A stretch of DNA of 64,000 nt from Glossina fuscipes (taxonomy: Eukaryota; Arthropoda; Insecta; Diptera; Glossinidae): assembly GCF_014805625.2 (NCBI RefSeq), contig NW_023998464.1, positions 496,001 to 560,000 on the forward strand, written 5' to 3'. The notes below the pieces were generated by a model. The model searched no databases. It saw nothing but the letters and a program-made list of their open reading frames with translations, and was not told the DNA's origin. Positions 50,360 to 62,972 of the stretch are shown here, piece by piece (the stretch's first letter is position 1; each line of letters begins with the position of its first letter). The position numbers were made by a program, and so were the translations under genes.

Positions 50360-51040
50360 GACGTTTGCTAAAACAAAGAAAAAAACTATGGAACGGCAAG
50401 CAGTTCAAAGATTGTTTAGGTGACTTAGAATCGTAGTGGAACGCAATGGTGTATGTAAGTATTTTGTTTTTGCTTGTTCTCACTCAAAAAATGATTTTTT
50501 TAACCAAAGCCTTTACACTCACGATCTTTGTTTAAAGAGGAACACTAAAAAAGGAAATCAAAAAACTAAATTTCTTGTGCACGTGGCTGATTTACTTTAT
50601 TTTGTAGAAAATGCCCGTCAATTTTTATGGTCTCTGTGTTGTAGTTTATCAGTAGTGAGCAAAAAAGCCAGAAAGCAGATATGTTCTCGATTTATGCCGT
50701 ATTGAAGGCATTTTTCAGTATCAGGCCGCGCGTCCATTTCCATTCCAAAAAATAAACTTGTGTGATTCCAATTTGGTCACTTAAGTTTTCTATTGAATTA
50801 TACTCCTATGAATGAATTTTCATTGCATTTTCATTCAAAATGTCAAAAATTGAACCGATTTGCATTATGTAATGTTGAAAGCTCGAGCTCTTTGCTATAC
50901 GAAGGATTAGTTATCATAGGAAGGAAAGAGGCGTTAAATTTTCACAACAATTTTGTTTGCCGAAGCACTACTATTACTCAGTGATTTTTGCCAAAGAATT
51001 TTCAAAATTCCAACTTTTGTTCATCAAACGACTGTCAAAA
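50360..51040. other. noncoding stretch
   Basis: Two plus-strand frames (50436-50705, 89 codons, and 50793-50984, 63 codons) have no motif and no convincing splice context. Confidence 0.45.
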
Positions 51041-51044
51041 GTGG

Positions 51045-51310
51045 GGTGTAAGAGCGAATGGTTGAAAAGCGGTTCAATTTAATATATTTTTAATAAGGAT
51101 CTTCCTTGAGCGAAAAAACGTCAGTGTACCAAATTTCTGATATATTTGAAATATTGTAAGCTGTAAGTTGTGCATAAAAATACTTGGATGGTTGTTAGAC
51201 AGAAGGACAGACAAGCTTAGAATTATTTTCTGAATCTATAGTTATAATAAGTTTTCAAATTTTCTTAGGTGTTGTACACAACAATGCATCATTCATGGTG
51301 TATGGTATAC
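51045..51310 (-). repeat. mini-me-type repeat, copy H
   Basis: It starts on the minus strand with TATACCATACACCATGAATG and passes GTTGTGTACAACACCTAAG, a decayed core, GTCTGTCCTTCTGTC and AATTTGGTACACTGACG. Confidence 0.55.
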
Positions 51311-51314
51311 TCAC

Positions 51315-52205
51315 TGCATTTAATTCCTAAACGCGTAGTGTTTAAATAATAATTTGCCGATCAAAAATTATTCACTCTCTAAGCACTCTCAAGTATACAT
51401 GATTTACTATGACGACCTCTTTGAAACTCAATAGAATAGTTATATATGTAGTCTATACGGTAAAAGGTATATATGTCGAAACGGCGATTTTGAGTGCCCC
51501 ATGATTACCGTTTGTACACACATTAATACCACATGGAAAACAGTTACTTTAGGTCAAAGGCATCGTTCACATTGATACTTTGCATTATTTTAGCATTCTC
51601 ATCAATAGATGCCGCTGATCAAAATGCATGCAAGCACTTATTAATTATAGTTAACCTTCCATTTTGAAAAGAGAAGGATAGAAAAAATAAAGCTGACATA
51701 TTCATTGAACAAGAGACTAGCAGTTGTGTCTGTGTTCAGATTATAAAGAAGAATCAAGAGTAAGTGCAAATATACTAACCATAGCTAATGCTTATAGGAC
51801 TGTTGATCATAGGTTGATATGAAAAATCCAGAAAGTTCTTTGTAAATTAAAGTATAATGTCCTTTGTTTTATACAAACATAGAACACAAAGATGTGTCGC
51901 ATATTAATCTCATTCATTTCATACATTGTATTATGTAAGCAAGAAATCATATAACTAACTAACTACACGTGTTGTGTTGTTGTAACAAGCATTGAACAAC
52001 TCTTAAATAGACAGACTCAAGTGATACACTAAAAGTCAATTAAAACATGGAACTTTTTCAAAGTTTGATTACATTGTACATTGAATGCCCGGCCAAGTAA
52101 ATAAATAAACATATATAAAATACAATTTTATCCCAAGAAGAAAGCTAAAAAAAATTTAAAACGATTAAATATGCGTAATACAATGAGGTAAGAAAAATTT
52201 GTAGT
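51315..52205. other. noncoding stretch
   Basis: Apart from the block near 51560-51650 shared with 41.9 kb there is no assignable structure. Confidence 0.5.
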
Positions 52206-52211
52206 ACTTAC

Positions 52212-52326
52212 GTTTCCCCCCTTGTGCAGTTGCGAAATCCACAAAATATCCAATTTTGTAGTTAATGTCGTTAATGAAAATCAAAGGATCATAGTAAACC
52301 ACAGCCACACAAATATGATGATAATG
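52212..52326 (-). other. candidate exon ending in a strong splice donor
   Basis: On the minus strand a frame open from a TAA at 52329-52327 gives 38 codons. It ends in phase 1 at AAAC followed by GTAAGTAC, a textbook donor. The peptide ends YDPLIFINDINYKIGYFVDF then ATAQGGK, which is protein-like. There is no ATG in frame and no AG acceptor between the stop and this peptide. It is therefore either an untranslated first exon, a fragment whose start has decayed, or chance. I do not recognise the peptide. Confidence 0.22.
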
Positions 52327-52344
52327 TTATTCTCAATGTTGTAT

Positions 52345-53000
52345 TAAAGTAGTAAAGTAACGCGATAATGAAAGATACATGACCGCACAAATCGCAACGC
52401 ACATCCTAAGCTTAGGTTTTTCCGCGTGCAAAGAAGAAGGCACATTAAGATATTTCCTCTTTATTCCTTATGCCAACTTTTTTTCTTATATACATATACA
52501 TATACATATATATATGTATATATAAATCACTCTTATTATTCAAAACAATCTGGCAGCACTTGACTTTTAACAATTTATTGCACTGAAATGAGAAAACAAA
52601 GAACAGAAATTATAAATGTATAAAAATAATAATAAAAAAGCATTTTATTACAAAAACATGTAAATTAAGAGAGAAAAGGTATGCAAAATATATATAAAAA
52701 AAATTATAAAATAATTACCGAGCAATAAAATTACGATTTATATGGCAATTTTCAGTTATTACGAAAAACTAGTAACGTGACAATACATATGAAAGACAAC
52801 GAACGAATTTTATATAGCCGGCGGCCACATTAAATTACCATAGAATTGTCAGTTGAAAGTAGAATTTTTTTTTTTACTTTTTATTATTATTATTATTAGC
52901 GCACAATTTGTTGTCGCGTATTTAAGAAAATTCACAGTTATTGCGCACAAATGTCATCGCTATTTAATTAAATTCTTTATATAGTTTTATAAACTATTTG

Positions 53001-53046
<46 letters not shown>

Positions 53047-53900
53047 CATGCACGTATATATATATATATATGTACGTTGGTGTTCTACTAATTGCTTTAG
53101 TCAATTTTTATGATCCTTTTTTAGTAAAACAAACCGTAGATAGAAAAAATTGTGTTTATAAAATTTTTAATTGATTTTCTCCAGCAAGCGCCTAAAGCGC
53201 GACAAAGTCATACATCTAAAGATCTACGTAAAATAAATCGCTTAACATATCGATTTGATTTTCTCATTTTATATATTTATTTATTTATTTATTATTCTCT
53301 GATACATACATTACGCTGCTAACACTGTCAGGTAACTAAATTTTCAATTATAGTTAATTGCTTTCGAAATTGTCTTTTTATTGAATTCAATTAACATACG
53401 TAGTATCATGCATGCATTCTTGATTTCAATTACCATTTACATACATACATCATTACACACATCCATGCGCATAGAATTGAAACCAGTCTTATTAATTATT
53501 AATTCAGAAAATAAAATAATTTATTTAACTGTCAATCTGTAGCATGGATTAATAGAACAAAAAAAATAGATAATTAGAACAAAAGACCGATATTTTTTTT
53601 TATTGAAAATGCAACAAATGGAAGCTGCACTGACTTTGCCGTTTACCATAATTGATTAGGTAACCAATTGACTAGAACTTCTTTTCCACAGCAATTTTGC
53701 AATAAATCCCTGTATATTTCCACGTTTGCACCAAAACTTGCTGTAGCTACATGAGAAAAGCCTCTTTCGCTGGAAAACTAATAATGCAAACATTTATGTT
53801 CCCTCTGTGACCTTTAAACCGGAGAGATTAAAGCTTTTACGCGCCACCCTCATGTGAGTATTAGTTAATTGCTTTTGCGCTCTAACACAAAAATGAATAA
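52345..53900. other. noncoding stretch with TA microsatellites
   Basis: TA runs lie at 53009-53041 and 53055-53071, separated by TGTGTGCATGCACG, and (ATTT)n at 53275-53293. No gene is seen. Confidence 0.65.
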
Positions 53901-53903
53901 TAG

Positions 53904-54584
53904 CTTATAATATCAGATAAGTCTCTCCATCGCGTTCTTCGCATTTCTTTTGTTTTTCTTTTCCTGCATTTCGTGGTACGACTGGCCTCAATAGCCCTTG
54001 AAGCGTTTTTCTTGCTTCGATCTGACGACGTGGTTAACCCAATTCCGGCAACAGCCGGTTTGCTTGCCCAGCGCGGCTTTGCTTTGCAATCATGTGCCTC
54101 ATCAGCAGAAAGACGGAAGTTTTAGATGCATCTCGCTCTTATCGTGAATGAAATAGGGTTAGGCGTGTATCCATCTGAAGCCCTGGAACTAATCATCCTC
54201 AAGGCGTTGAACATGTGTTTTCCTAACCCATGTAGTATGGAGCACCATAAGATTAAGCCTTCGTGAAACTATTGCTAAAGTCCTAGAGATACCTTCTCTA
54301 AGGTGAGGGCTTCCAACGTGACGCGAAACGGTTTATGCCAAAGTGGATGGATGGACGGACGCATTATTTGTATAAAAGTGGCCTTGTGTTGCTTTTGCTT
54401 TAATATTCTGTCCCTTTTCTTAGACAGCGGGCCGTCCAAATCGAGTAAGACTTTAACAACATCCCCCTGGTCCCATCAAAGACACGGTATCGTATTCCTG
54501 GCATCGACCTTCGGTCTTGCGACAGATAAAGACGGTATGTCCGGATCTACCCCTGAATTTATGAGCCTGGAATTCTCAAAGTAA
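53904..54584 (+). other. GC-rich coding-like island with plausible splice signals
   Basis: G+C rises clearly above the flanks. A plus-strand frame is open from about 53904 to 54123 without ATG and includes VVRLASIALEAFFLLRSDDV, then VNPIPATAGLLAQRGFALQ. A second frame open from 54211 contains TIRLSLRETIAKVLEIPSL and ends at CTCTAAG followed by GTGAGG, a good donor. A pyrimidine-rich stretch ending TTTTCTTAG at 54423 could be an acceptor for 54424-54584, which reads HGIVFLASTFGLATDKDGMS and stops at TAA 54582-54584. The pieces could be exons of a small gene, a degraded retroelement, or a gene fragment. No family is recognised. Confidence 0.28.
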
Positions 54585-54589
54585 ATTCA

Positions 54590-57220
54590 TGTTTGTCCAG
54601 AGCAACGGAGAAAACAATGCTGCCGGCAAACGCTGTATTTTAGGCACAAAATTCGACAGGTTCCAACCTATTAGAAACTATACTTCTATACGAAACTTAT
54701 ATTGTTGTAAGTTGCAAAACCTTTGTAGGATATCAACAAGAAAATTGCGTCTATGGCACGGCTAGGCAGTAACTACATTGACATAACCGTGGCCATCTAC
54801 AAACGAATTTCGGTTTCATATTAACATATCTGGTAAAGTTGAACGTTATTAAAATTTAACAATAGTCCCAGAACCCACTGCAATTGGGAAATTCTGCATT
54901 CAATACTTTCTGTGATATGATTTTGTCGTTGTTGTATTGATCAGTTGTTAACTTATTTTAATAACATGATCGAACAAATTGAAAACAAGGTGTAAAAAAC
55001 TTTAATGAGATAATTACGGCGATCTTGTTTTCCCACAGCAGTTATTACATTTATCAATTAAAATATTTTATCCGGAAATTGTATAAAAAATGCTAATGCG
55101 AACATAAAATACATGTGGTTATGTCCAACAGTAGGATGATGAGTTATTTCCATTTCTAAGCTATTAAGATGACCCAGCACTTTGCCTACATTGGGATTAT
55201 GGGAGCTTTTGCTTCCAAGATATGCACATCGGTTATCCCCTACGAATGGGTCGATTAAAAATAATAATAAAGAGTTCTAAAGAAGAGACTTCAAATAAAT
55301 GACTCTTTCACCTTTTAAGGATTTCGTTGAACACCCGTCTAAACGTACGCTCCTATAGTTTTAGGGGAACCTTCATTACGCAACACAAAAATTTTACTTA
55401 AGAATCTTTCTTACAATCTACACACGAAAGCTTGAATTGTTCTTACACTTAGGCTACTTTATGTGTTTGAAGGAGATTGCTTTGCTTTTTAATGTCAAGG
55501 CTCAGGTGAAAAACAAAAATTCTTCATAAATATTTTTTAATTCAACTGCCTTCGACTTCAGTTTTCAACTACTTTCGATCGCATTTGCAACGATTTTCGC
55601 TTTTCCGAAGCCAGGCCTTACGAAGACTATATTTCTTCCAGGATAAAAGCATTTATTAGGCATGAGGTCAGCAAACTATCTCTGACGATGTGCTCATGGT
55701 CCGGCTTTTATTAGACCGTAATAAATTTGTATAATTCACCGCAGCTTGAAGTTCAAAGACGCAAAATGATAGCTCACGTTCATTAACAGTACACTAGCGG
55801 GAGGCCCGGGTAAATTTTGTGGATCGTCACAGCCGCAAAAATGAAGGTAGAAAGTTGAAACTTGGCACAAACATTTCTTGATCGATTAATGTCGGTGAGA
55901 TCAAGAAATAGGCCGAATCAGTTCACATACTCGTCCGCCATGCAGAAGAAGCTGAAGTAATCTCGGAAAACATCGACAATTTAGACTGGAAAAGCTTACA
56001 AGTGCAATTTAAATTAAAATTTGAAATGAAATTTTGATCAAAGCTTTGTTGAATACTGAAAAAAATTCTATCCGAAAAGATTATACGTAAATGAGGAATG
56101 GAACAGAGGTTATCATCCCCCAATGTGAGCAATATAAGAAAATAGATATGGTTATGAAATTCGCTCTTCTCGGTTCGCATCGCCAGATCGTGAAATACAC
56201 TTGCACGTTTTCCCGTCAAGATTCTTTATTAACAATCAAATTCTTTAAGGGTAGATTACTCTCGATACTCTTGACTTTTCAACTCTAATATTCCTTGTCA
56301 ACTCAAATGCTCTTGTTTGAATGATTCTGCCTTCGGCAAATAGTCTATTTATATACATTTTCACAAGCATATTACTATTACCCAAGTTCATGGCTTCATT
56401 TTTAATCCGTCGTTTTCCTCGACCGACAGCTGCATAACGCGTCGCGAATTTGCACTTGGATATTTCCCTCTCTAGGCAATTTATTTTTTTGGGATAATCA
56501 ATTAGTTGGACTAAACTAGATTTGGGATTTCCGTATGGGATTTCAATATGATATTTAACTAAATAAAAAGAATCTATGCGAACTTGGAAGATTCTCTCAT
56601 TAAAATAAATTTAAAAACAAAAATAAGTAAATTCTCAAATAAAAGACGCGGCTTGTGATGCCTTTGCAATCCTTTTAACTCATTGGAATCATCTATAAGG
56701 GATTTACGTGATTACTCAGTGTAAAATGATATTTTGCAGAAAGGGGTTAAATTCGATTTTTAGCGTACGGAATATCCAGCTCATCGTGAATAGTTTTATT
56801 GCAAACGCACAACGAGGCATTAACAAAAGAACAAAGAGTCTTAGATTGAAGTATTTCAATATTGGAGTCACTGACTGCGCCCTACAATTATATGCCCTAG
56901 GACTCATTGGATTGGAATATGATCTTACATACCTCTTGCTTGAATTAGTCAAAAAGGTGTTCTCGTTTAAAGTCAAGCTTTAAAAAAAAGAAATCGATTT
57001 AAAACTATGCTTTGACTATGCTATGAGTGAATACTCATTTTGAGCTTCCAGTAAAATATAAGAAAGGCAGCAGCCATTTGAAGGGGTTTACTTGAGACAG
57101 TACATGTCTTCGAATCCGCGTTCGGTTTACGTATAACGTATGAAGTTTGCTCGACGTTGAATGTAAATTTTCATATTTGTACCAAAAAGCGATCATGCCG
57201 TTGTTGGGTGTCATCACGTA
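54590..57220. other. noncoding stretch
   Basis: Several 60-98-codon frames at 55923-57217 on both strands overlap each other and have no motif. A GC-rich patch at 55795-55910 includes AAAGTTGAAACTTGGCAC, common wording in fly repeat DNA. Confidence 0.5.
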
Positions 57221-57224
57221 AACT

Positions 57225-57350
57225 TACTCGATAACGAAAGCCGTAAATCGGTTCCTGCTTGTCTAATCGTCTGTCCCTCTGTCCATTCACCTAGCAATCT
57301 GTCATGGCTGCGATATAAAAATTCCTTTCAAAATCATTCTGCGCTCAAAT
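57225..57350 (+). repeat. mini-me-type repeat fragment, copy L
   Basis: TGCTTGTCTAATCGTCTGTC and CCTCTGTCCATTC form a drifted GTCY run. GGCTGCGATATAAAAATTCC follows, like the sequence after the run in copy B. Confidence 0.4.
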
Positions 57351-58250
57351 TTAAAGAGATCTAAACGTTAATATTATGCAACATTTCACCTCAGTGTTGT
57401 TTGTTTAACAAACAATGTAGGTATGAGTATTTTGCTTCAGTTATATCAGAAGTCAGACGAATACGTATGTAGGCATGTTACTCTTCCAGAATATGTAGGA
57501 TCCCTTCACGTGCGTGTTTTCTGTGCACCGTGAAAATTAAACAAATGTATGTTATGTTTTCTCAAGACAGGTCAAAAATTAACTGCTACTGAAGGTAGTC
57601 GCAAGGAATTGCACTCGATCAGCATTTAGTAATGTTTTGAAGTTTTCAATTACGGCTTGCAAGCTTCGTCGAGAATGTTAAATATGATCTGCTGCTTCAC
57701 TTCTTTTTCCAGTTCAATACATTCAAAATTTTCCTGAACGTAATAGGCGCCCGGAATTAGGAAAATTTTATACAATTTTCTTTTTATTTGTGCGATTAAA
57801 AATCTTTTTACTTATTGCGTTGAAATGCCTATTCTTCGGTCATGTTATGTTAGTTACCTCGCGTGGATACGTAATATTAAGAAGATATCATAACGAGGTG
57901 ATCGTACGTGAGCAACAACTCTCACATTTCTAACATAATTTTGTTTAAGCAACGCTGTCATTAGACGCTTACGCTTGTAAAGTATGTTACGTTCACAGCC
58001 TCGTAACACAATTTACTTTCGATATGCATTTGTAGAGAAGAGTAATGAGAGCAACTAAAGATTTGTTCTAACCTTCTCTTACGATATTTAAATGCAGATG
58101 CATATATGGAAAAACCGGTTTCATAGGGTAATTTCATTCTCTTCTCTTAGACTTTTTTCTCATTCCTCTTTACATTTTCCTTTGTATACGCAAAATATAA
58201 AATTTACTATCAATTTTCAAAAAATCGTATTATTCGTTTAATCAATTATC

Positions 58251-58274
58251 AAAAAAAAAAAAAAAAAAAAAAAA
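58251..58274. repeat. poly(A) tract, A24
   Basis: An uninterrupted run of 24 A is followed abruptly by GGCCCGCC. It could be the tail of a retroposed copy whose body is no longer recognisable. Confidence 0.9.
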
Positions 58275-58332
58275 GGCCCGCCTATGAGACCTATGAATGC
58301 TTGAAAACTTCCTATGCATAGAAAGGCGTTTG

Positions 58333-58613
58333 TTTCATACCCTACACCATTTGCGGATGGTATGATAAGCTTTTCCAGTATCACTTTTAGCTTTTCTGTC
58401 GGTCTGTACGTCTTGTTTTCTTGCGTGCAATCTTCAGTCCGTCTCATGAAATTTCTTACACTGACGTCTTTTAATCCAAGGATTACTGGACTACTAAAAA
58501 TAGTACGGATTGAAACACTTCTTCGACCACTTGCCATATACCGACTTTTGAAAATAAGGCCAGTAGGCTGGTGTAAGGCGGGCCATGACCTACAATAATG
58601 ATTTTACTTACCT
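58333..58613 (+). repeat. mini-me-type repeat, copy I
   Basis: It starts ATACCCTACACCATTTGCGG, has a short GTCY remnant (CTGTCGGTCTGTACGTC), and shares with copy G the tail CTTCTTCGACCACTTGCC, CAGTAGGCTGGTGTAAGGCG and TTTTACTTACC. The two open frames over it (94 and 99 codons) are repeat translations. Confidence 0.65.
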
Positions 58614-58614
58614 T

Positions 58615-60181
58615 ATTCAAATAAACGTTAAAATCCACAAATCTTTTGGCTGCAATTGCAACAATTTCCAATCGTAGCTGGTAATAAAAATTGCATCCAT
58701 TATCACAAATTTTTTATTATATCAAGAAGAAATTCTCTTTTTTATTTCACGCATTTATGCAAAAAAAAAAACACACATTAATGAGCATTCTTAACAATTT
58801 TGTTTTTTATTTCTTTCTTCTTTGAACACTTTTTTCTTTTTTTTTTTTTCTTTTCACTCTTGAGAGAAAAAGAAGCGATAAAATTTTTGCAGATTTTAGA
58901 AATTCTTTTAAAAATGCGAAATGATTTCACTAGTTTTCTGCTCTAATTATATGCTAAAATTTTTATTAAATAAAAACAAAAACAAAACACAACAACAAAC
59001 AAACATTCGTTAATATGACTGAATTATGAGAAGGAAAAAAAAAATGTATTGAGAATTATTTCGCTTGATTTTCACGACAATAATGTAATGGAAAAACTTT
59101 AGAACACGCTTTGAGTAAGTGATCGAGATCAATAAGCATATACACACGCGCACATAGACACAAATGCAAATAAATGCAAATAAAGAAAAGTAAATTAAAG
59201 ACAGAAATGGCGACAGAAGTCAATGCATATATCAATGACTTTATTAGTAAAAGAGGGAGAGAAAACCAGCAGTAAAACCGATTTCTATATATATACATAT
59301 ATATATCTGTATATACGTGTAGGTGATCTGAGATGTATTTAGCACCCGAGAGGTCAAAGTTTATGTATTCACTTTTATTCATTCAATTCGTGCTCCGATT
59401 TAATATCTTTAAGATTAATTACGATAGTTAGAACGTAGGCGAAGACGACCTATAATAGAGAGCAGCGAACGCTTAACAAGCGATTTAATAGAAAAACTTT
59501 ATGTTAAATTTACGATATCGCGACTTAGATGTGTTGTTAACACACCAAGCACTGTTGCTAGATGCTAATGGCAAGCTTTTCAAAAATTATTTTTCATAAA
59601 TTTCATAAGAAATCATTTTTTTAAGCGAAACATTGATATTGACACTATGTTATGTTGTTCCAATTTGTAGCTTGTTTTTTTTCTTTTTTTTTTTTTTTTT
59701 CCTTTTTTTTTTATTTATTATTTAATTATAAACACAGAAACAGCAGCAGCAGCAACAGCAACAACAACAGCCAAACAATACAATATCTCAACTAGCAATG
59801 TTTTGGTGTTTTAATCGCGTTACAAAATTTCCAGATCAAATGGCTTAGTTTCAATTCAACTGCAATAACAACAATGTGAACTGAGTAAAAAACAATAAAA
59901 ACAATAAAGAAAAAGATAATGAGTTCGCAAGGCCGGGGGTGGCTCTGTAACCGAGGCTGGCTGGCGTCTACTCACTACTCATCTACATAATATACAATAC
60001 TATGCATATACTTATAAATATGTATATGCGATGCGATGCTTGCTTATTTCTTACAAGTAGTTGTGGTTTTAATCTTTTGTTCTCTTTTCTTTGTTTTTAT
60101 TGTTGTTTTCTCAGTTTTATAAGCGGAATAAAAAAAAAAAAAAACACTTTTTCGCATTTATTTACTTTACATTATCATCAA

Positions 60182-60215
<34 letters not shown>

Positions 60216-60935
60216 GTCATCATCATCATCCTCATAGTATTTGAATTATCAAGTAATTAAAAACACAATTTATGATACTGAAAGTGCGAATATATTAACA
60301 CATCATCAATTATATATCACACATCGAGTCAACTTTTTAACAAGGTTAAAAATTTCAAACAATAAAAGATAAATAAATAATAAAAGAAAATATGCTCTCG
60401 CTTATCAAACACTTGCAGACGTTAAAGGGAAGTAGAGGCTTCAATGAATTGTTGCCAACAATTATTATGTTTCGACGCAAAGCGGTCTATGAAGAAAAAA
60501 TTTCCACATAACGAATATTGTGTCAGTTTCTATTTTCTAGCAAATATAATATAAAAAAGATCTGACTATAACTAATACTACGAAAATGACAACAACACAA
60601 TTCTTATTCTTCTTCTTCTAAAATTTAATAAGTAAACAACAAATGAGTCACGGTACTGAAAAGTGTTTTCAGTTCGAATGATTTCCATTTCTTTCCACGA
60701 CTTACAATAGTAATCGCTCCACCCTCCCATTTTAATAATCTATCCGCAGGGAACGTTGCTCTGAAAGGAATCACAAATTGACAATGTTCTAAATTTAAAA
60801 AGGTTTAAAAGATTAAGCTGTGTAAGGAGCAAAGGTAAACTTAGTGAGTTGTTAATCAGAAGAAGAAGAAGAAGACGAAGAACAGAGCAATAGAAAGCAA
60901 TAAGGGTTGAGAAAAGAGGCTGAAAGGAAATAAAA
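58615..60935. other. microsatellite-rich noncoding stretch
   Basis: A (CAG/CAA)n tract lies at 59740-59771 and a long (ATC)n tract at 60173-60235, with T-rich runs near 58835 and 59680-59712. The frame at 60002-60244 ends in poly-His because of the ATC tract. The 108-codon minus frame at 59056-59382 has no motif. Confidence 0.65.
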
Positions 60936-60939
60936 TAGC

Positions 60940-61130
60940 AGCTCGGCCGCCGCATAGTCAAGTAGACGGGAGTAGTCACGGCTTCTGCAAGTCAGTGTCC
61001 GCAAGTCCAAATCTTAGTACGGATCTAGCGAAAGCGTAGTCGATAAAAACATAACACTTGCCGATAGAGCACACACACATTAGGCTAAGCTACAACCACG
61101 CCCTATCTTTTTCTCTCTTCACGAGTCTTT
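60940..61130 (+). mobile_element. tRNA-derived SINE, copy 6, complete head and body
   Basis: Reading plus: GGCCGCCGCATAGTCAAGTA, then CGGCTTCTGCAAGTCAGTGT and CCGCAAGTCCAAATCTTAG (B box region). The body AAAGCGTAGTCGATAAAAAC, ATAACACTTGCCGATAGAGC and TAGGCTAAGCTACAACCACG ends with CCCTATCTTTTTCTCTC. It is the plus-strand counterpart of the copy at 50160. Confidence 0.65.
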
Positions 61131-61134
61131 CTGA

Positions 61135-62955
61135 CTGTCACACTATCACACCGTGACAGATAGAGAACAGCCTCGGAATGCAAGAAAAAAACAAGCTACT
61201 AAGCTGAAGATGTGACGTAAGGAAAAAGTTTTAAAGATTTGCTGCCACGGCACCTCAATACCTTTATGGAAAAGAAATGGAATTCCTTTAGCGTTCATCT
61301 CTTCGCAGTTTTAACAACGGTTTACGTTCCCTTCAATCGGGAAGTGAGTCTCAGGTCGCGTATTGAAAAGACGATAGAAATAAATTCGTAAATCAAGGTT
61401 CCACTGTATTGTCATTTTTATCTCTATTTTTAGGAACAACAAGTCTTTATTACCACTAAAGAAAACATTTTACAAACATATTAAGCAAAAGTTAACTTGT
61501 CGTTTAACCATAATCGGCTGCAACAAATAAAAAACTATTGCACTCATGCTTTTATATGCACACGAATGTATGTATGATTTGTAAACTGCATAACTTGTAT
61601 TATGCTTAGTTTGTATGTATGTTTGTCTTACATTATTACTAAAGCATTTGTTTGTGCTTCTCTCTCTCTCTCTCTCTCTCTTAACTGGTTTCAATTCCTC
61701 CTCTATTTATTAACTATCAAAACGATCAAGCTTATATTAATTTATTAACTGTGACTAATAAAATTATACGAAATGCAGACACAATCGTAGATACATTAAT
61801 TTAATAACATATGTACATCGGTACTTATGTACATATTGGGCAAACTCACAATAAGCCACAACAATGCAGTCAACGTAACCCTGATTAGGTAAATTTCATT
61901 CTAAATTTAATATATATATGTAAATTTTCATTTATTTTATATAATCTAAAGAATATCGAGCTTTGGAAATAATCAATTCCCTGCATTTATTCTACTCGTT
62001 GCTATATAAAAACACCGATACTTTTATATAATATATATGAAGCTCAATATTTATTATACTGTTTAATAAATATAGTTAAATAAATGAATAAGCATAAATA
62101 TGTGACTATATCAAGACACATACAAACATACCTAATTATTTTTTTACACAATAGAATTTTTTATAAATTTTTTTTTTTTGGGCAAAACAAAAACTAAAAT
62201 CTGCGTTTTTTCTGATTCACTGTAGCACTACAAGCAGAAACTTGAAAGCTTAGGAACGTATCTTGAATATCTATTATTATTATTATTATTAGTACGGCTT
62301 ATGGTTGGTTCATGGTGGGCTTGTGAATTTTTCTTACAGATATTTACTACGCTCGCAACTTTCATTTCAATGTATTCTTCGAACTTCATCCGAAGATGTG
62401 TGTGTGTGAGCGCGTATATGAGTCAATTATCTATCACATTTTTTTTTTGATAGAGAGTTTCAAGAACAAACGACTAATGGACGAATAAACGAGTTGTGAG
62501 TGATATGATATTAATCGACCCGGAATATCATCCATATTTTTATATAAGAAGACATTTACTTTGTACATACTGCGAGAGAATGCAGCATAAAAATTATTAA
62601 TCGTGACTATTTATAGCCGCGTGTAAAATTTTTTAACCCTAATCGGACCATGATGTGCCTATGAGTCACGTTTCAAATTTGTTTGCATACATATTGTTGT
62701 ATGAAGGTATAAATGGAATGTAAACTGTGAACAGAACTTTAACTTCCGCAAGTAATTGGGGGTCACATTATGGTATGATTGGTCATTAAAGTTAAAATCA
62801 TCGACCTGACTAGAATGAAATTTGGTAAAGAAGTGTTTCTATCGTCTTGACGAGCAAGATGACGAGTACCTAAGACAGTCCATTCGGGTATAGAAGGCAG
62901 GAAAAGAGCTGACTTTTTAACGAAGTGAGCCTGCGGGGTCACGACAGGTCCGGAA
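61135..62955. other. noncoding stretch with (TC)n and (ATT)n
   Basis: A TC run lies at 61658-61681 and ATT repeats at 62270-62291, with short TA tracts near 61910 and 62035. No gene is seen. Confidence 0.6.
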
Positions 62956-62972
62956 CCTTTCTGTTTCTATAG

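Noticed and set aside
60002..60244. Poly-His frame
   Set aside because: It is a translation of the (ATC)n microsatellite.
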